Made by a program: the position numbers and the translations under genes. From Ferrovibrio sp. MS7 (GTDB lineage Bacteria > Pseudomonadota > Alphaproteobacteria > Ferrovibrionales > Ferrovibrionaceae), in NCBI RefSeq assembly GCF_038404985.1, contig NZ_JBBKBA010000001.1:1392001-1456000 (forward strand): a DNA stretch of 64,000 nt. The letters run 5' to 3'. This document shows positions 50,432 through 59,758 of the stretch, piece by piece (the stretch's first letter is position 1; each line of letters begins with the position of its first letter). The notes under the pieces were generated by a model. It had not been told where the DNA came from. It saw only the letters and a list, made by a program, of their open reading frames with translations, and made no database searches.

Positions 50432-51283
50432 TTACTGGGTCTGATGCCCGGCGTTCAGGGTCTTGTGCAGCACGTCCAGCATGTTGCGCGCGATCGGATC
50501 CTGGCCGTTGAGGATCAGGGTCAGTGCGATGCGCGTCACGCCCATCTTGGAGGCGATCAGGTCCATCGAGAGGCCTTTGACGCGGCAGACCTGGGTAACG
50601 AGGTCGAAGCTGCCCTTGGCCAGGAAGACGCGGCCCCAGTCGTCGCGGTGTTCCAGCTTGATCACCGGTGGCAAAGCCGGCTGCTTGCCAGCCGGCGGCG
50701 CCGAGGGTGGTGGGCCGGAGGCGCCGCCACGGACGCGACCGGCGGTGGGTGCCGGGGGGCGGCTGCGGGTCTGTGGCCGATGGTTCGGATCGCGCTCGAA
50801 CACAGCCAATTCCGGCGACCGGTCCATCAGCATCTGCAGCATGTTGCGCATATGCTGCATCAGTTCGCCGGCCGAGCCGTCGGCCTCGGGGCCGTCCGAC
50901 AGGATATGCGCCAGTTCGCCCAGCCGCTTCAGGCGCGAGGAGAAGAATTCGCGCGCGCCATAGGGTAGCGGCGCCTGGGCCTCGATCAGTCCCTCCAGAT
51001 AGCTCTGGGTGATGTCGATTTCCATTTTCAGGATCTTGGCGCGGATCTGCGTCACATAGCGGCGCAGTTCATCGCGGCGGTCGGATTTCAGCAGGGTAAG
51101 GCGGCCCTCGGCAACTTCGGCCGACTGATGGAAATCATCGATCATGGCGCTGAAACGGCGGAAGCCGGCGACATTATCGCGGCGCTCCGCCGGATTCTCG
51201 GTGAAGCGGAAAATCTCCATCGCCCGCGCTTCGATGCGCGAGACCAGCTCGTTACCTTCTTGAGTATGTTGATCAACGATCAT
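50432..51283 (-). CDS. Uncharacterised protein with helical N-terminal half and C-terminal HTH-like segment
   Basis: I do not recognise a named family. From ATG 51283 it has 283 residues. Residues 1-165 are charged and helical (coiled-coil-like, e.g. RRDELRRYVTQIRAKILKME). Residues about 175-215 are a Pro/Arg/Gly-rich linker. The end (VCRVKGLSMDLIASKMGVT and ALTLILNGQDPIAR) reads like a helix-turn-helix of XRE type. An alternative start at 51322 would add 13 residues. It is convergent with the carboxymuconolactone gene. A DNA-binding or cell-cycle role is only a guess. Confidence 0.6.
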   Translation of the reverse strand: MIVDQHTQEGNELVSRIEARAMEIFRFTENPAERRDNVAGFRRFSAMIDDFHQSAEVAEGRLTLLKSDRRDELRRYVTQIRAKILKMEIDITQSYLEGLIEAQAPLPYGAREFFSSRLKRLGELAHILSDGPEADGSAGELMQHMRNMLQMLMDRSPELAVFERDPNHRPQTRSRPPAPTAGRVRGGASGPPPSAPPAGKQPALPPVIKLEHRDDWGRVFLAKGSFDLVTQVCRVKGLSMDLIASKMGVTRIALTLILNGQDPIARNMLDVLHKTLNAGHQTQ

Positions 51284-51390
51284 GTGTAAAAAGACTCCGT
51301 CCAGCGGTAAATCCACCGGCACTACAGTCTAGGATAGCATGGTGCGCTTTTCGCCCCAAGCCGCTGTGGAAAAATTACGCCGCCCAGCTT

Positions 51391-52785
51391 TTAGGCAGCA
51401 TTCCGCAGGCCTTCGCGGGCAATCCAGGCCTCGGTCTTGGCCAGGGCGCGCTCGAAACGGTCAAACATTTCGTCGATTTCGGCTTCGGTGATGATCATCG
51501 GCGGGCAGAAGGCCAGGGCGTCGCCGGCCAGGGCGCGATGGATCAGGCCTTCTTCCTGGGAGAAGGCAGCGCAGGTGGCGCCCACCGCCTTGGCCGGATC
51601 GAAGTTACGCCGGCTGACCTTGTCGGCAACCAGTTCCACGGCGCCGATCAGGCCGATACCGCGCGCCTCGCCCACCAGCGGATGGTCGGCCAGGCGCTTC
51701 AGCCGCGCCTGGAAGCGCGGCGACACCATGGCGACGTGATCATAGATTTTGCGTTCTTCGTAAAGTTGCAGGGTGCGCAGGGCGACCGCCGCCGAGACCG
51801 GGTGGCCGCCATAGGTGAAGCCGTGGCCGAAAGTGCCGATGGTGCCGGACTGGTCGCGGATCGCCTCGTAGACCGGCTCGCTGATCATGCAGGCGGCAAT
51901 CGGCAGGTAGGCCGAGGAAAGCTGCTTGGCGCAGGAGATCATGTCCGGCTGGTAATCGAGCGTCTGGGCACCCCAGACATTGCCGGTGCGGCCGAAGCCG
52001 CAGATCACTTCATCGGAAACGCTGAGGATGTCGTGCCGTTTCAGCACCGCCTGGATGGCGGGGAAGTAGCCTTCTGGCGGCACGATCACGCCGCCGGCAC
52101 CCATCACCGGCTCGGCGAAGAAGGCCGCCACTGTTTCCGGTCCCTCGCGCTGGATGAATTCCTCGAGATTGCTGGCCAGCCGCGCAGTGAATTCGGCCTC
52201 GCTCTCGCCCGGCAGAGCGTTGCGGTAGTAATGCGGGCAATCGACATGCTTCACGCCGGCAATCGGCAGGTCGAAGGCGCGGTGATTGGCGGGCAGGCCG
52301 GTGAGGCTGGCGGATGCGATGGTGACGCCGTGATAGCCGCGCTGGCGCGACAGGATGGTCTTCTTCTTCGGGCGGCCGATGGCGTTGTTGTAGTACCAGA
52401 TGAACTTCATCTGGGTATCATTGGCTTCCGAGCCGGAATTGACGAAGAACACCTTCGATACCGGCACCGGCGATAGCTCTTTCAGTTTCTCGGCCAGTTC
52501 GATCACCACCGGCGCGCTCTTGTGGCCGAAGGAATGGTAGAAGGGCAGCTTGCGCATCTGCTCGATGGCGGCATCCACCAACGCCGGCTCCTCGAAGCCG
52601 AGCCCAGCGCACCACAGGCCGGCCAGCGCCTCGATATATTCGCGGCCCTGATCGTCGTAGACATAGATGCCCTTGCCACGCTCGATCACCAGCGGGCCGG
52701 CCTTCTCGTGCTTGACCAGGTTGGTATAGGGGTGCAGCACATGGGCGATGTCGCGGGCGGCGAGGGAATTTGGCAGCTGGGTCAT
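51391..52785 (-). CDS. Class III PLP-dependent aminotransferase (omega-transaminase type)
   Basis: The 464-residue protein has VNSGSEANDTQMKFIWYY (PLP phosphate region), RGYHGVT, SDEVICGFGRTG with Asp258, and the PLP Lys287 in ISCAKQLSSAYLPI, followed by GHGFTYGGHP. The length and FYHSFGHKS segment match omega-transaminases acting on beta-alanine, putrescine, taurine or aromatic amines with pyruvate. Amino-donor specificity cannot be told. It stands alone on the - strand. Confidence 0.92.
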   Translation of the reverse strand: MTQLPNSLAARDIAHVLHPYTNLVKHEKAGPLVIERGKGIYVYDDQGREYIEALAGLWCAGLGFEEPALVDAAIEQMRKLPFYHSFGHKSAPVVIELAEKLKELSPVPVSKVFFVNSGSEANDTQMKFIWYYNNAIGRPKKKTILSRQRGYHGVTIASASLTGLPANHRAFDLPIAGVKHVDCPHYYRNALPGESEAEFTARLASNLEEFIQREGPETVAAFFAEPVMGAGGVIVPPEGYFPAIQAVLKRHDILSVSDEVICGFGRTGNVWGAQTLDYQPDMISCAKQLSSAYLPIAACMISEPVYEAIRDQSGTIGTFGHGFTYGGHPVSAAVALRTLQLYEERKIYDHVAMVSPRFQARLKRLADHPLVGEARGIGLIGAVELVADKVSRRNFDPAKAVGATCAAFSQEEGLIHRALAGDALAFCPPMIITEAEIDEMFDRFERALAKTEAWIAREGLRNAA

Positions 52786-52895
52786 GATTCTATTCTCTGT
52801 CTACGGAGGCCGCGATTAGACCGGCTTAGGCCCCGCCCGGCAAGGGTCGAATTGCCGCCTGACAATGCCCCGCTGGCCGGGCTAAGCTCTGGCTC

Positions 52896-53846
52896 ATGAC
52901 CCATGCCGATCTTGAACTCCGTTCCGAATCCGATGGCCTGATCCTGCGCGGCCATGTCTGGCGTCCCGTGCCCAGTGCCGAGCAACCGCGCCCCAAGGCG
53001 GTGGTGCATATCGCACACGGCATGGCCGAGCATGCCGGGCGCTATGCCCGTTTCGCCACGGCGCTGAATACCGCCGGTTATGCGGTCTATGGCTTCGATC
53101 ATCGTGGCCATGGCCGCACGGCTGTGATGCACGGCGGCAAGGCTGCTTTGGGCCATATGGCCGATAGCGATGGCTGGAACCGCGCCCTGGCCGATCTGCT
53201 GCAGATCAACCGCTTTGCCGCTGCCGCCGAAGGCGGCTTGCCGGTGCTGCTGTTCGGCCATTCCATGGGCTCGTTCATGACGCAGCGTTACGTCGAGCTG
53301 CATGCGGCGACGATCCGTGGCGCGGTGCTCTGCGCCTCCAACGGCAAGCCGCCGCCGATCTCCACCATCGGCAAGCTGATCGCCCGCGCCGAACGCCTGC
53401 GGCTGGGCCGCCAGGGACACAGCGCTCTGATCCACAAGATGGGTCTCGGCGCCTTCAACAAGCGCTTCGAGCCGGCGCGCACGCCCTTTGAATGGCTGTC
53501 ACGCGACGCGGCGGAAGTCGATGCCTATATAGCGGACGAATTCTGCGGCCATGAAATGAGCACCCAGTTCTGGGTCGATTTCCTGGATGGCCTGTCCGAG
53601 ATGGCGGAAGCGACCGAGCAGGCGCGGATTCCGAAGGATCTGCCGCTGCTGGTGATTGCCGGCATGCATGATCCGGTTTCGGCTGGCACGCGTGGCCTGA
53701 GCCAGCTATTGCAGGCCTATCAGGCTGCCGGCCTCAGCCGTGTCGAGCATATTTTCTACGAGCAGGCGCGCCACGAACTGCTCAACGAAACCAACCGCGA
53801 TGCGGTGACCGCCGACGTGATCCGTTTCCTGGATGGATGTTTGTAG
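52896..53846 (+). CDS. Alpha/beta hydrolase, monoacylglycerol lipase-like
   Basis: This 316-residue serine hydrolase has catalytic Ser123 in LLFGHSMGSFM, Asp259 in IAGMHDPVS and His293 in QARHELLNETN. The oxyanion region is HIAHGMAEHAGRYARFA and the GFDHRGHGRT strand follows, as in monoglyceride lipases/lysophospholipases. No signal peptide is visible, so it acts in the cytoplasm. It is divergent from the aminotransferase. Confidence 0.88.
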   Translation: MTHADLELRSESDGLILRGHVWRPVPSAEQPRPKAVVHIAHGMAEHAGRYARFATALNTAGYAVYGFDHRGHGRTAVMHGGKAALGHMADSDGWNRALADLLQINRFAAAAEGGLPVLLFGHSMGSFMTQRYVELHAATIRGAVLCASNGKPPPISTIGKLIARAERLRLGRQGHSALIHKMGLGAFNKRFEPARTPFEWLSRDAAEVDAYIADEFCGHEMSTQFWVDFLDGLSEMAEATEQARIPKDLPLLVIAGMHDPVSAGTRGLSQLLQAYQAAGLSRVEHIFYEQARHELLNETNRDAVTADVIRFLDGCL

Positions 53847-53880
53847 GCGGCAAGTCTAACCGCATCATTGCCTGCCAGAG

Positions 53881-53950
53881 ATTCCCGGCTCAAGGCCGGG
53901 AATGACGCTAGGAATCATTCATTCGTCATGCCCAGGCTTGACCCGGGCAT
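53881..53950. repeat. Second REP-like inverted pair of palindromes
   Basis: The first palindrome is 53881-53903: ATTCCCGGC, loop TCAAG, GCCGGGAAT. The second is 53928-53950: ATGCCCAGG, loop CTTGA, CCCGGGCAT (one arm mismatch). The same 9-5-9 geometry and the same opposite orientation as at 9596-9667. The pair lies between the convergent hydrolase and MarR genes and probably serves both as terminator. Confidence 0.8.
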
Positions 53951-53955
53951 CTCAT

Positions 53956-54417
53956 TCAGCCGCCATTCGCTGCCGCAGGCAGGCGGCGACCCTCGAGATT
54001 GTCATAGACCCGGCGCAGCAATTCCTTGAGCTGGGTTTCCTCGGCTTCCGTAAGCCCGGCCAGCGCGTTACGCTCCAGGGCTTCAGCGGCGGGCAGCAGC
54101 CTTTGCACCATCTCGCGGCCACGCGGCTCGATACGGATGGCGACGGCGCGGGCATCGGTGTTGGCGCGCGTACGGCGCAGCAGGCCGGTGGTTTCCATGC
54201 CGCCGATGATGCGCGAAAGCGTGGAGATTTCGATCGAGGTACGTTCGGCCAGATCCGACAACCGCTGGCCGTCTTGCTCGAACAAGGCGGCAAGCACGCG
54301 CCAATCCTGGATGCCGAGGCCCTCGGCGCGCAGCCGGATGCTGAAATGCGCAACGAGGCGGACGCCGGCGCGGTTGATCAGATAGGGGAGGTAGCTGTCG
54401 AGGGCGAGCGGCGTCAT
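53956..54417 (-). CDS. MarR-family transcriptional regulator
   Basis: This 153-residue winged-helix protein has IQDWRVLAALFEQDGQRLSD, TSIEISTLSRIIGGME (recognition helix) and RGREMVQRLLPAAEALERNA, as in MarR proteins. Its ATG shares a base with the stop of the upstream cheY gene (TGATG), so it is translated with the chemotaxis operon. Its target is unknown; it ends 6 bases from the REP pair. Confidence 0.88.
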   Translation of the reverse strand: MTPLALDSYLPYLINRAGVRLVAHFSIRLRAEGLGIQDWRVLAALFEQDGQRLSDLAERTSIEISTLSRIIGGMETTGLLRRTRANTDARAVAIRIEPRGREMVQRLLPAAEALERNALAGLTEAEETQLKELLRRVYDNLEGRRLPAAANGG

Positions 54418-54806
54418 CAGCCGAGCTTGCCGAGCACCGCTTCGATTTTCTGCTTCATCGTGGCGGCGTTGAACGGCTTCACCATGTAATTGTTCACGCC
54501 GGCCTGAATGGCGGTTTTCACCAGCTCGGTATCGCGCTGGCCGGTGGCCATGATGAAGGGCATGCGCTTGGTCAGCGGATTAGCGCGGATGGTCTTGAGT
54601 AGAGTCAGACCGTCCATCCCGTCCATGTTCCAGTCGGAGATGATCAGGTCGAATTTGTTCGAATTCATGGCCAGGAGCGCCTCGTTGCCGCTCTTGGCCT
54701 CAACGACGTTCTTGATGCCGATTTCCTGCAAGCAATAGCGCGCAATGCCGCGCATGCTCATCTGGTCGTCGACAATCAGAACTCGCAATTGGCTGGCCAC
54801 CGGCAT
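54417..54806 (-). CDS. CheY-like single-domain response regulator
   Basis: This 129-residue receiver domain has acidic pocket Asp13/Asp14 in LIVDDQ, phospho-acceptor Asp58 in IISDWNMDGMDG, Thr88 in MATGQR and Lys110 in MVKPFN. With no output domain it fits CheY: phosphorylated by CheA, it acts on the flagellar motor or as a phosphate sink. The segment SDWNMDGMDGLTLLKTIR resembles motor-binding CheY. It is the penultimate gene of the che operon. Confidence 0.92.
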   Translation of the reverse strand: MPVASQLRVLIVDDQMSMRGIARYCLQEIGIKNVVEAKSGNEALLAMNSNKFDLIISDWNMDGMDGLTLLKTIRANPLTKRMPFIMATGQRDTELVKTAIQAGVNNYMVKPFNAATMKQKIEAVLGKLG

Positions 54807-54913
54807 GTTCGGTCCTCGCTCCTTCCTTACTACCAGTCACCCTGCCGAATGCCGCAAAAGGGCAACGGTTACAAGGCGATGAATAACCCAAAAGCCCCGG
54901 TTGCTCAATACTG

Positions 54914-54938
54914 CCGGGCGCCTGACTGCGGCGCCCGG
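54914..54938 (-). terminator. Stem-loop between cheB and cheY, possible weak terminator
   Basis: CCGGGCGCC (54914-54922) pairs with GGCGCCCGG (54930-54938) over a 7-base loop. No T-run follows directly on the - strand, so it may be an attenuator or mRNA-stability element rather than a full terminator. Confidence 0.45.
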
Positions 54939-54955
54939 GCCGGGTTTCGCTGCAC

Positions 54956-56005
54956 CTAACGCTGCTTGCAGCGGTTCAAAATCTCCGCAGCGATCTGCCC
55001 GATCGGGGCTTCCTGCTGCACTGCGCCCACCAGTTTCGCCGCCTTCGGCATGCCATAGACCAGGCTGGTGGCTTCATCCTGCCCGATGGTCTGGGCCCCG
55101 GCTTCGAGCATTTTCTTCAGGCCGGCGGCACCATCCTTGCCCATGCCGGTCAGGATCACGCCGATGGCATTGTGGCCGGCATGCTCGGCTACCGAAGCGA
55201 ACAAGACGTCCACGGAGGGCCGGTGGCCGGAAACCGGCGGGTCATGGTTAAGCTTGGTGTAGTAGTGCCCGCCCGAGCGATGCAGCGTCAGGTGGAAATC
55301 GCCCGGTGCGATATAGACATGGCCCGGAAAGACCCGCACCCCGTCCTTGGCTTCCGAGACCGAAACAGCGGACAGCGAGTCGAGGCGGGCGGCAAAGCTG
55401 CCAGTGAAACGTGGTGGCATATGCTGGGTGATCAGGATCGGCGGGCTGTCTGGCGGCAGCACCGTAATCACTTCCTTCAGCGCCTCCACGCCGCCGGTGG
55501 AGGAGCCGATGGCGCAGATCATATCTGTCGAGGTGAAGCCGGGGCCGGGCGTGAGGCGTTTCGGTGTGGCGCCTTCAGCCGGCCTGCTGCGCGCCACCAC
55601 ACGGGCGGTGGCGGCCATCTTCACCTTGGCCACCAATTCGCCTTTGATCTCCTCCAGCGCATGCTTGATATCCAGCGTCGGCTTCGGCACGAAGTCGACG
55701 GCACCCATTTCCAGCGCCTGCATGGTGATCGAGGCGCCCTTCTGGGTCAGGGTGGACACCATCACCACCGGCATCGGTCGCAGCCGCATGATCTTCTCAA
55801 GGAAGGAGATGCCGTCCATGTTCGGCATTTCCACATCCAGGGTCAGCACGTCCGGATTCAATTCCTTGATCATGCTGCGCGCCACCAGCGGATCCGGCGC
55901 GGCGCCAACCACTTCGATTTCCGCGTCGCTGCTCAGCGCAGCCGTCAGCAACTGACGGATCAGTGCCGAGTCATCGACAATAAGAACCTTGATCTTCTTC
56001 GCCAT
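54956..56005 (-). CDS. cheB: Chemotaxis protein-glutamate methylesterase CheB
   Basis: This 349-residue protein has a receiver domain 1-125 (Asp11/12, phospho-Asp57 in TLDVEMPNMDG, Lys108 in VPKPT). A C-terminal methylesterase domain has triad Ser169 (AIGSSTGG), His195 (ITQHMPP) and Asp291 (GMGKDGAAG). It removes methyl groups from, and deamidates, chemoreceptors when phosphorylated by CheA, giving adaptation. All key residues are present. It follows cheR by 21 bases. Confidence 0.95.
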   Translation of the reverse strand: MAKKIKVLIVDDSALIRQLLTAALSSDAEIEVVGAAPDPLVARSMIKELNPDVLTLDVEMPNMDGISFLEKIMRLRPMPVVMVSTLTQKGASITMQALEMGAVDFVPKPTLDIKHALEEIKGELVAKVKMAATARVVARSRPAEGATPKRLTPGPGFTSTDMICAIGSSTGGVEALKEVITVLPPDSPPILITQHMPPRFTGSFAARLDSLSAVSVSEAKDGVRVFPGHVYIAPGDFHLTLHRSGGHYYTKLNHDPPVSGHRPSVDVLFASVAEHAGHNAIGVILTGMGKDGAAGLKKMLEAGAQTIGQDEATSLVYGMPKAAKLVGAVQQEAPIGQIAAEILNRCKQR

Positions 56006-56026
56006 GCTTGTCCCGGACGCGTCTGC

Positions 56027-56872
56027 TTAAGCGATCTTGCGATGGATGTTGCGGCCCAACAGCTTGAACCGCTCGGTGATGCCGAACAGGTTCTCTGAAT
56101 GGCCGATATAGAGGAAGCCGCCTGGCACCAGCAGGTTGGCGTAGCGGTCGAACAGCACCCGCTGGGTGTCCTTGTCGAAATAGATCACCACGTTGCGGCA
56201 GAAGATGACATCGAATGGCCCCTTCATCGGCCAGTGCGACATCAGGTTCAGGTGCTTGAAAGCAATCATCTGGCGCAGTTCCTGGCGCACCCGCACCTTG
56301 CCCGGGCCGTATGGCTCGAAGCATTTGTCGCGGATATCGGCAGGCACGCCCTCGGCGGATTCCGTGCTGTAGACGCCCTCGCTGCCACGCCGCACCATCT
56401 CGGTGTCGATATCGGTGGCGAGAATTTTGGCATCCCACTGGTTCAGGTCCGGCATCGCCTGGCGCAGGGTGATGGCGATGGAATAAGGCTCTTCGCCTGA
56501 CGAACAGCCGGCAGACCAGATGCGCAGGCGGCGGCCCTGGCTGGTGGCGCGGGTGCGTATTTCGCTCAAGGCCTGGCCGGCCAGATGCTCGAAATGGTGG
56601 TTCTCGCGGAAGAACTTGGTCAGGTTGGTCGTCAGCGCATTCAGCGTGGCGCCAAGTTCGTCGATGCCTTCTGGGCTGGCGATGAAGTCGCAATAGGCGC
56701 GGAAGCTCGGGATATGCAGTTTGCGCAGCCGCTTGGCAAGCCGGGCATAGACCATGTTCTGCTTCGACGGACCAAGGTCGATGCCGGTCTTTTCCTTCAG
56801 CAGCTTGGCCAGGAAGGCATAGTCATCGGCTGAGAAGGTGAATTCCCTGTCGTCGGCCACCGCGTTGCTCAT
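56027..56872 (-). CDS. cheR: Chemotaxis protein methyltransferase CheR
   Basis: The protein has 281 residues. The N-terminal helical domain includes YARLAKRLRKLHIPSFRAYC. The SAM-binding domain has IWSAGCSSGEEPYSIAI, ATDIDTEMV and FDVIFCRNVVIYFD. It methylates receptor glutamates as counterpart of CheB. Its position between cheW and cheB is common in alphaproteobacterial che operons. Confidence 0.95.
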   Translation of the reverse strand: MSNAVADDREFTFSADDYAFLAKLLKEKTGIDLGPSKQNMVYARLAKRLRKLHIPSFRAYCDFIASPEGIDELGATLNALTTNLTKFFRENHHFEHLAGQALSEIRTRATSQGRRLRIWSAGCSSGEEPYSIAITLRQAMPDLNQWDAKILATDIDTEMVRRGSEGVYSTESAEGVPADIRDKCFEPYGPGKVRVRQELRQMIAFKHLNLMSHWPMKGPFDVIFCRNVVIYFDKDTQRVLFDRYANLLVPGGFLYIGHSENLFGITERFKLLGRNIHRKIA

Positions 56873-56907
56873 GGTTGCGGTTTCCTGTTCACCGGCGCCG
56901 CGCCGCC

Positions 56908-57453
56908 TCAGGCCGCCCCGGCATCGGCCGACGGGCCGGCCAGCATAGGCCGCGACGCCATATCTGCCGAGTCCAGCATGCGGCCGGAGAACATGCGGTC
57001 GAGGCCGATCAGGCCGACCATGCGTTCGCCCACGGTGATCAGGCCTTCCATGAAGCCGATACCCGACACCTGCTCCATCTCCGGCATCGGCCGGATTTCG
57101 TCTTCGTTGATGGTGATGATGTCTGATACCGCGTCCACCAGGATGCCGACGATGCGCGAAGCGACGGAAACGATGATCACGACATTGTACTTGGTCGGCT
57201 CGGTGCGTGGCATGCCGAAGCGGGCGCGCAGGTCGAAGATCGGCACGATGGCGCCACGCATGTTGATCACGCCGCGCACCACTTCCGGCGTATTCGGCAG
57301 CGGTGTGGTTTCCGACCAGGCGCGGATCTCGCGTACTGCCATGATGTCGACGCCGTATTCCTCGTTGCCGACGGTGAAGGAGATGAGCTGGATGGTGCGG
57401 CTTGAGCGGTTTGCCGCTTCCGCTGCTGCGCCGGCCTGTGCGTTGCCTGACAT
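56908..57453 (-). CDS. cheW: Chemotaxis coupling protein CheW
   Basis: This 181-residue protein has QLISFTVGNEEYGVDIMAVREI, PNTPEVVRGVINMRGAIVPI and FDLRARFGM (each a family block). It links chemoreceptors to CheA. N- and C-terminal tails are rich in Ala/Gly and Ser and probably disordered. It lies 17 bases downstream of cheA. Confidence 0.95.
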   Translation of the reverse strand: MSGNAQAGAAAEAANRSSRTIQLISFTVGNEEYGVDIMAVREIRAWSETTPLPNTPEVVRGVINMRGAIVPIFDLRARFGMPRTEPTKYNVVIIVSVASRIVGILVDAVSDIITINEDEIRPMPEMEQVSGIGFMEGLITVGERMVGLIGLDRMFSGRMLDSADMASRPMLAGPSADAGAA

Positions 57454-57470
57454 GGTGTGGCCTCCCTACG

Positions 57471-59735
57471 TCACGATGCCGCGGCGGTATTGAGCGCCGT
57501 CACATTGCCGTTGCCGTTGTTCGTATTGCCGTTGCGTAGTGCCGGCCGCTGCGTTTCGTGTTCGGCGATATACTTGATGCCGGCCACGTCCAGAATCAGC
57601 GAAACGCGGCCATTGCCCAGGATGGTGGCGGCGCCGACGCCGCGGATCGGATCGAAATTCTCTTCCAGGCTTTTGATAACCACCTGCTGTTGGCCGATGA
57701 TCTCGTCCACCACCAGGCCCATCTTGGAACTGTCTTCCATCTCCACGATGATCACCAGGGCCTTGGTCGGGTCGTCGATGCCACCGGCCACCTTGAAGAT
57801 ACGATGCAGGTAGACCAGCGGCACGTATTCGCCACGGATGCGCAGCAACTGGCTGGCATTGGCTACCACGTTGATCTGGTCGGCTTCCGGCCGCAAACTT
57901 TCTACGATATTGGCTAGCGGCAGGATGTAGCTCTGCTGCCCCACCTTCAGCACCATGCCATCCAGCACGGCCAGCGTCAGCGGCAGTGTCAGGATGAAGC
58001 TGGAGCCCTGGCCGGGGCGCGACTGGATATGCACGCGGCCGCCAAGCGACTGGATATTCTGGCGCACCACGTCCATGCCGACGCCGCGGCCCGAAATATT
58101 CGACACCTGGTCGGCGGTGGAGAAGCCCGGCAGGAAAATCAGGTTGTCGATTTCCTCGTTGCTTAAGACCGCATCCGGCGCCACCAGTTTCTTCTCAATC
58201 GCCTTGCGCATCACCTTGTCGCGGTTGATGCCGCGGCCATCGTCGGAAATCTCGATCACGATGCGGCCGCCGCGCTGGTCGGCGGATACATGGATCACGC
58301 CTTCCGGCGGCTTGCCGACGGCGACGCGGTCATCCGGCGTCTCGATGCCATGGTCGCAGGAATTGCGGATCATGTGCGTCAGTGGATCGCCAAGCTGTTC
58401 GATCACCGTCTTGTCGATTTCGGTGTTCTCGCCGCTCATGTCGAGGCGGATCTTCTTGTTGGTGAGCTGCGCCAGTTCGCGCACCAGACGCGGCAGGCGG
58501 GCGAACACGCTCTTCACCGGCTGGGCACGCATCGCCATCACGCTTTCCTGCAGATCGCGGATGTGATGCGAGAGTTCGGCCAGGCCGTTGGCGAGTTCAG
58601 GATGCTGGTCGGCATGCAGATGCTCGGTCTGCTGCGCGATCATGGCATGGGTGATCACCAGCTCGCCCACCATGTTGACCAGCTTGTCGACACGGTCGAG
58701 ATCGACGCGGATCGAGCGGACTGCCTTGGCGCCTTCGGCACCGCCGGCAGCGCCGGGCTTGGCTTCCGCCTTGGCGGCTTCCGGGTGCGGTTCCTTGTGT
58801 TCCGCTGCAGCAGCAGCGGCCGGGGCTGCCTGCTGCGGCGCGGCGGCTGGCGCAGGCTCGGCTGGCTTCGGCGCGGCCGGGCTGGCGGCTGCCGGGCTGG
58901 CTGCGGGCGCGGCGGGTTTGGCTGCGGCTGCCGGTTGCGGTGCTGCTGCCTCGGCCGGCGGATTGAGGCAGGTGATTTCAAGCTCGCAATCGTCGAGCAC
59001 GAATTCGAACACGTCGCGGATGGCGTCTTCGCCCTTGTCCGTCTCGATATCGAACTCCCACTTGATGTAGGCGCCCTCGGCGCTCATGTGGTCGAGATCG
59101 GGCAGGGCGCTGGTGTCGGCACGGGCCAGGAAGCCGCCGAGATTGCGCAATTCGCGGATCAGGATCAGCGGCTCATTGGCGCGCTGGTAGAGCGCATCGC
59201 GCGGCGCGAACTTCACCAGGTATTTCAGCAGCGGTACCTTGGCCGCTTCCGGTTCCGGCTCGGGTTCGGCGAAAGCGTTGTTGAGGCCGAGCTCGGCATC
59301 CAGCGCCGCCAGTTCGTCACCGGCGGCATGCGGGTCGGCATTCACACCAATGGTGGCGGCCAGCGCGATCAGCGATTTGCGGCCGTCATTCTCATGTTCG
59401 GCGGGCAGTTCGGTGCCCGACTGAGCGGCCTTCACCAGATCCGACAGGATATCGGCGCAGCGCAGCACCAGCAGCACGGAATCCGGCGCCGGTTCCAGCC
59501 GACCGTCGCGCATCAGGTCGAGCACGGTCTCGAAGATATGGGCGAAATTCACCAGGCGCTCGAAGCCGAAGGCTCCTGCGCCGCCCTTGATCGAGTGGAT
59601 GGCGCGGAACACGGCGTTCAGCGTGTTGCTGTCGCCTTCGCCGGCCTGCAGGGCCATGAGATGGCCTTCCAGGTCGCCAAGCAACTCCTCGCATTCCTGG
59701 AAGAAGGTCTGCTTAAACTGCTGCAGTTCATCCAT
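57471..59735 (-). CDS. cheA: Chemotaxis histidine kinase CheA
   Basis: The 754-residue kinase has an HPt domain 1-105 with phospho-His47 in FRAIHSIKGGAGAFGF. A middle domain lies at about 150-260. An Ala/Pro-rich linker runs about 262-335. The dimerisation helices (VDKLVNMVGELVITHAMIA) follow. The ATPase has N box THMIRNSCDHGIE, G1 DDGRGINRD and G2 GRGVGMDVVRQNI. A CheW-like regulatory domain is at the end. All catalytic motifs are intact. It phosphorylates CheY and CheB. The long low-complexity linker is a visible peculiarity. Confidence 0.96.
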   Translation of the reverse strand: MDELQQFKQTFFQECEELLGDLEGHLMALQAGEGDSNTLNAVFRAIHSIKGGAGAFGFERLVNFAHIFETVLDLMRDGRLEPAPDSVLLVLRCADILSDLVKAAQSGTELPAEHENDGRKSLIALAATIGVNADPHAAGDELAALDAELGLNNAFAEPEPEPEAAKVPLLKYLVKFAPRDALYQRANEPLILIRELRNLGGFLARADTSALPDLDHMSAEGAYIKWEFDIETDKGEDAIRDVFEFVLDDCELEITCLNPPAEAAAPQPAAAAKPAAPAASPAAASPAAPKPAEPAPAAAPQQAAPAAAAAAEHKEPHPEAAKAEAKPGAAGGAEGAKAVRSIRVDLDRVDKLVNMVGELVITHAMIAQQTEHLHADQHPELANGLAELSHHIRDLQESVMAMRAQPVKSVFARLPRLVRELAQLTNKKIRLDMSGENTEIDKTVIEQLGDPLTHMIRNSCDHGIETPDDRVAVGKPPEGVIHVSADQRGGRIVIEISDDGRGINRDKVMRKAIEKKLVAPDAVLSNEEIDNLIFLPGFSTADQVSNISGRGVGMDVVRQNIQSLGGRVHIQSRPGQGSSFILTLPLTLAVLDGMVLKVGQQSYILPLANIVESLRPEADQINVVANASQLLRIRGEYVPLVYLHRIFKVAGGIDDPTKALVIIVEMEDSSKMGLVVDEIIGQQQVVIKSLEENFDPIRGVGAATILGNGRVSLILDVAGIKYIAEHETQRPALRNGNTNNGNGNVTALNTAAAS

Positions 59736-59758
59736 CGGACGGCACCTCCGGCTTCAGC

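Noticed and set aside
55172-56098. Open frame on the + strand over cheB
   Set aside because: It is a shadow of cheB, which has all catalytic residues in the right order.
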